Shown: positions 50,549 to 52,412 of the stretch, in pieces
Layout: every line of letters starts with the position of its first letter
Position numbering within the stretch: the first letter of the stretch is position 1
Assembly (NCBI GenBank): GCA_900466475.1
Contig: UBMI01000018.1
Location: 187,721-240,132 of the forward strand
Source: Hyphomicrobiales bacterium
Lineage (GTDB): Bacteria > Pseudomonadota > Alphaproteobacteria > Rhizobiales > Rhizobiaceae
DNA length: 52,412 nucleotides
Direction: 5' to 3'
Program-made: the position numbers and the translations under genes
The notes under the pieces: generated by a model
What the model was told of the DNA's origin: nothing
Databases searched by the model: none
What the model saw: the letters and a program-made list of their open reading frames with translations, nothing else

Positions 50549-51748
50549 ATGAAGATCACCGATCTCCGTTGCGCCGTCATCGGCAAACACCCGATCGTCC
50601 GCATCGTAACCGACGAGGGCCTCTATGGCCTGGGCGAAGTCGAATTTACCAAGTCCTACCTCAAGCCCTTCGTCCTGCATTTCCGCGAGGCGCTGATCGG
50701 CGAAGATCCGACTGACGTCGAGAGAGTGATGCTGAAGATCCGCCAACGTGGCTCTTTCAAGCCGTATGGCGCGGCAGTCAGCGCTATCGAGCATGCACTG
50801 TGGGACATAGCCGGCAAGGCTGCGGGCGTGCCGGTCTACAAGCTGCTCGGCGGCAAGGTGCGCGACAAGGTGCGTGTCTACAACGGCTCGATCCGCCAGA
50901 AACGCACGGGCGACCGGCCCGAGGATTACGCTGCTGACGTGAAATGGATGATGGAGCAGCCGCAGAATTTCTTCATGGTGAAGCAAGGAATCTCGTTCCA
51001 CTCCAACATGAAGGACACGATCGAGGGTTTCCATTATGGCGTGACGCAGAAGAAGGCCGGCTACCACGGTGCCATGGATCAGGGCGTGATCAGCGAGCGC
51101 GGTTTCAATCACATGCTCGACTGCGTGATCGCGATGAAGGAAGTGCTTGGCGATAAGGTCAGCCTGGCGCTCGACTGCGGTCCGGGCTGGATGCTGCCCG
51201 ATGCGATCAAGTTCGCTCGCGCAGTAGAGAAGTACAATCTCATGTGGCTGGAGGACATGCTGACTGGTGACTATGTGCCATGGGTCAATCCGCAGGCCTA
51301 TCGTGAGCTGACGACCTCTACCTCGACACCAATCCACACCGGTGAGCAGATCTACCTGCGGCACAATTTCAAGGAGTTGATCGAGACGCAGGCGGTACGC
51401 GTCATTGGCCCCGATCCTGCCGATATTGGCGGTATTGCCGAGCTCAAATGGGTCGCCGAGCATGCTTACATGCATTCAATCCTGATGGCACCGCACGGCA
51501 CGGCGAACGGACTACTAGGCCTCGGCGCGTTGATCAACGTCTGCGCGACATTGCCCGCAAATTACGTCGCATTTGAATATCCAAGCGCCTCCGACCCCTG
51601 GTGGGAGGATTTGGTCATCGGCTTGCCGGCTCAGATTGTGAAGGACAGCATGGTGGACCTGCTGGAAGCGCCCGGGCTGGGCCTCGATATCGACGCCGAA
51701 GGAGCCAGGAAATATCTCAGCGAAGAGGATGCGGGCTTTTTCGACTGA
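50549..51748 (+). CDS. Enolase-superfamily protein, divergent subgroup (copy 4 of 4)
   Basis: This 399-residue relative of copy 3 shares WLEDML, TGEQIYL and FEYPSASDPWWEDL motifs. Residues: K145 in FMVKQGI, D209 in LALDCGP, E235 in WLED, E266 in TGEQ, H316 in APHGTANG and E343 in FEYP. There is no His next to D209 (Cys-Gly follows), unlike copies 1-3, so the catalytic acid/base at that strand must differ. AAAGGA precedes the ATG, 17 bases after copy 3. A hairpin follows at 51776-51798. Probably part of the same pathway; reaction unknown. Confidence 0.85.
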   Translation: MKITDLRCAVIGKHPIVRIVTDEGLYGLGEVEFTKSYLKPFVLHFREALIGEDPTDVERVMLKIRQRGSFKPYGAAVSAIEHALWDIAGKAAGVPVYKLLGGKVRDKVRVYNGSIRQKRTGDRPEDYAADVKWMMEQPQNFFMVKQGISFHSNMKDTIEGFHYGVTQKKAGYHGAMDQGVISERGFNHMLDCVIAMKEVLGDKVSLALDCGPGWMLPDAIKFARAVEKYNLMWLEDMLTGDYVPWVNPQAYRELTTSTSTPIHTGEQIYLRHNFKELIETQAVRVIGPDPADIGGIAELKWVAEHAYMHSILMAPHGTANGLLGLGALINVCATLPANYVAFEYPSASDPWWEDLVIGLPAQIVKDSMVDLLEAPGLGLDIDAEGARKYLSEEDAGFFD

Positions 51749-52339
51749 ACCTCCCTCCACATGCCGTGCTATTGTCAGGCGCCAGGTGCTGGCGCCTGTC
51801 GAAATAAGTGGTGTCGAACTGTAAACGGGGATGAGGGCTTCGATTTTCAGGGCCACTTGTCACTATTGGGTACAACCGCGGCGACCTCTTGCGGCTCCGC
51901 TGACCCCGCCGCCGAAGATGCGATTGATCTTACCGATACGTTGAATGTCTCGTAAGCCCTGAATCTTAGGTAATTTCCTACACGTCAAGTCGGCGCATAC
52001 CAATGCCGGGGCAATCCTGGGATCGGCATGGAAAGCTATTGCCTGGAAACAGCTGCGTCCTTGGTTTTGAGGGGCACGGTGCGATCCTGCCGCTGCGCTT
52101 TCAGCTTATTGTCAGGAATCATCGCTAAAGCTTTTTTCGACGCGTAGTGGGCTGGGGAAGGCGCGCCAATCTCCATTCATCAACTCGGAACGGAAGTGAC
52201 CGAACAGTCTCGCCGTTGATGCGGTATCGGGCTCATGGAAATGCAGTTCGATCGCCGGGTGGGCTCGTCTGCAAATTTCTGGTTCGGCCAGCGTTTAGAA
52301 GGCTCAGCGCAGTTGAGGGATCAAAGCAGAAGGTATTCT
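51749..52339. other. Intergenic region at the right end; no gene seen
   Basis: Apart from the hairpin at 51776-51798 and the ribosome binding site of the next gene (GAAGG at 52329-52333), I see no gene, RNA or promoter boxes in these 590 bases. Open frames here lack ribosome binding sites and recognisable domains. Confidence 0.4.
51776..51798. terminator. Terminator-like hairpin after the enolase-superfamily genes
   Basis: A perfect 9-pair stem CAGGCGCCA / TGGCGCCTG with a five-base loop lies 28 bases after copy 4. The bases that follow are TCGAAATAAG, so no T run supports it. It may instead stabilise the 3' end. Confidence 0.5.
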
Positions 52340-52412
52340 ATGAGACTTGAATTCAAACGCTCGGCCTTGCTTCTGGCAGGTATCGCCTTTTGCGCTCTCG
52401 CATCGATGGCCG
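52340..52412 (+). CDS. Start of an exported protein (3' partial)
   Basis: The last 73 bases encode the first 24 residues of a new gene. They form a Sec signal peptide: MRLEFKRS, then a hydrophobic run (ALLLAGIAFCALASMA). AGAAGG precedes the ATG with good spacing. This is how binding proteins of ABC or TRAP systems begin, so another uptake operon probably starts here. Its identity cannot be known from this window. Confidence 0.6.
   Translation, partial: MRLEFKRSALLLAGIAFCALASMA

Noticed and set aside
1..52412. CRISPR arrays, insertion sequences, phage genes or toxin-antitoxin pairs
   Set aside because: I looked for regularly spaced repeats, transposase or integrase motifs and paired small genes and found none.

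Overview
The window looks like part of a Rhizobiaceae (Rhizobium-type) chromosome or megaplasmid. It is GC-rich and dense with ABC/TRAP uptake operons paired with catabolic enzymes. It carries an alphaproteobacterial general porin. It also encodes a biuret hydrolase whose sequence and catalytic residue numbering (D36, K142, C175, Q215) match what I recall of BiuH from R. leguminosarum. I saw no rRNA, tRNA, transposase, integrase, CRISPR array or replication gene.

Layout. (1) 1-2497 (+): TRAP transporter, a DctQ-DctM type permease cut by the window edge, followed by DctP. (2) 2575-10087 (-): nitrogen-scavenging operon with a BMP-family ABC transporter, formamidase AmiF, biuret hydrolase BiuH, a second cysteine hydrolase and a cupin. 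It is read from a consensus sigma-54 promoter (10141-10156) that overlaps a repeated motif likely bound by the divergent GntR regulator (10382-11098). (3) 11252-13077: a DoxX-like membrane protein and a porin. (4) 13579-21388 (-): amide operon amiC-amiR-permeases-binding protein-acetamidase/formamidase-ATPase. It is preceded by a sigma-70-like promoter and a leader with an intrinsic terminator, as expected for AmiR/ANTAR antitermination. (5) 21714-23327 (+): an orphan parallel beta-helix protein. (6) 23469-36513: oligosaccharide cluster with a CUT1-type ABC importer, a GH95 fucosidase-family enzyme, two GHL6-type putative glycosidases, and LacI and IclR regulators. (7) 36768-40157: a possible 25-residue membrane peptide, a DUF2934 protein and two GT8-type glycosyltransferases, one with an extra C-terminal domain. 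(8) 40492-51748: acid-sugar cluster with a second CUT1 importer, an RraA/HMG-aldolase-type protein, a GntR/FCD regulator and four different enolase-superfamily enzymes. (9) 52340-end: start of an exported protein.

How it works together. Regions 2 and 4 both harvest nitrogen from small amides but use unrelated enzymes and unrelated control: sigma-54 plus GntR in one, RNA antitermination in the other. Region 6 appears to import a glycan fragment and cleave it in the cytoplasm, because none of its glycosidases has a signal peptide. Region 8 appears to import an acid sugar or acid-sugar glycoside, dehydrate it with enolase-superfamily enzymes and perhaps cleave it with the RraA-like aldolase. All substrate assignments for the transporters are inferences from neighbouring genes.
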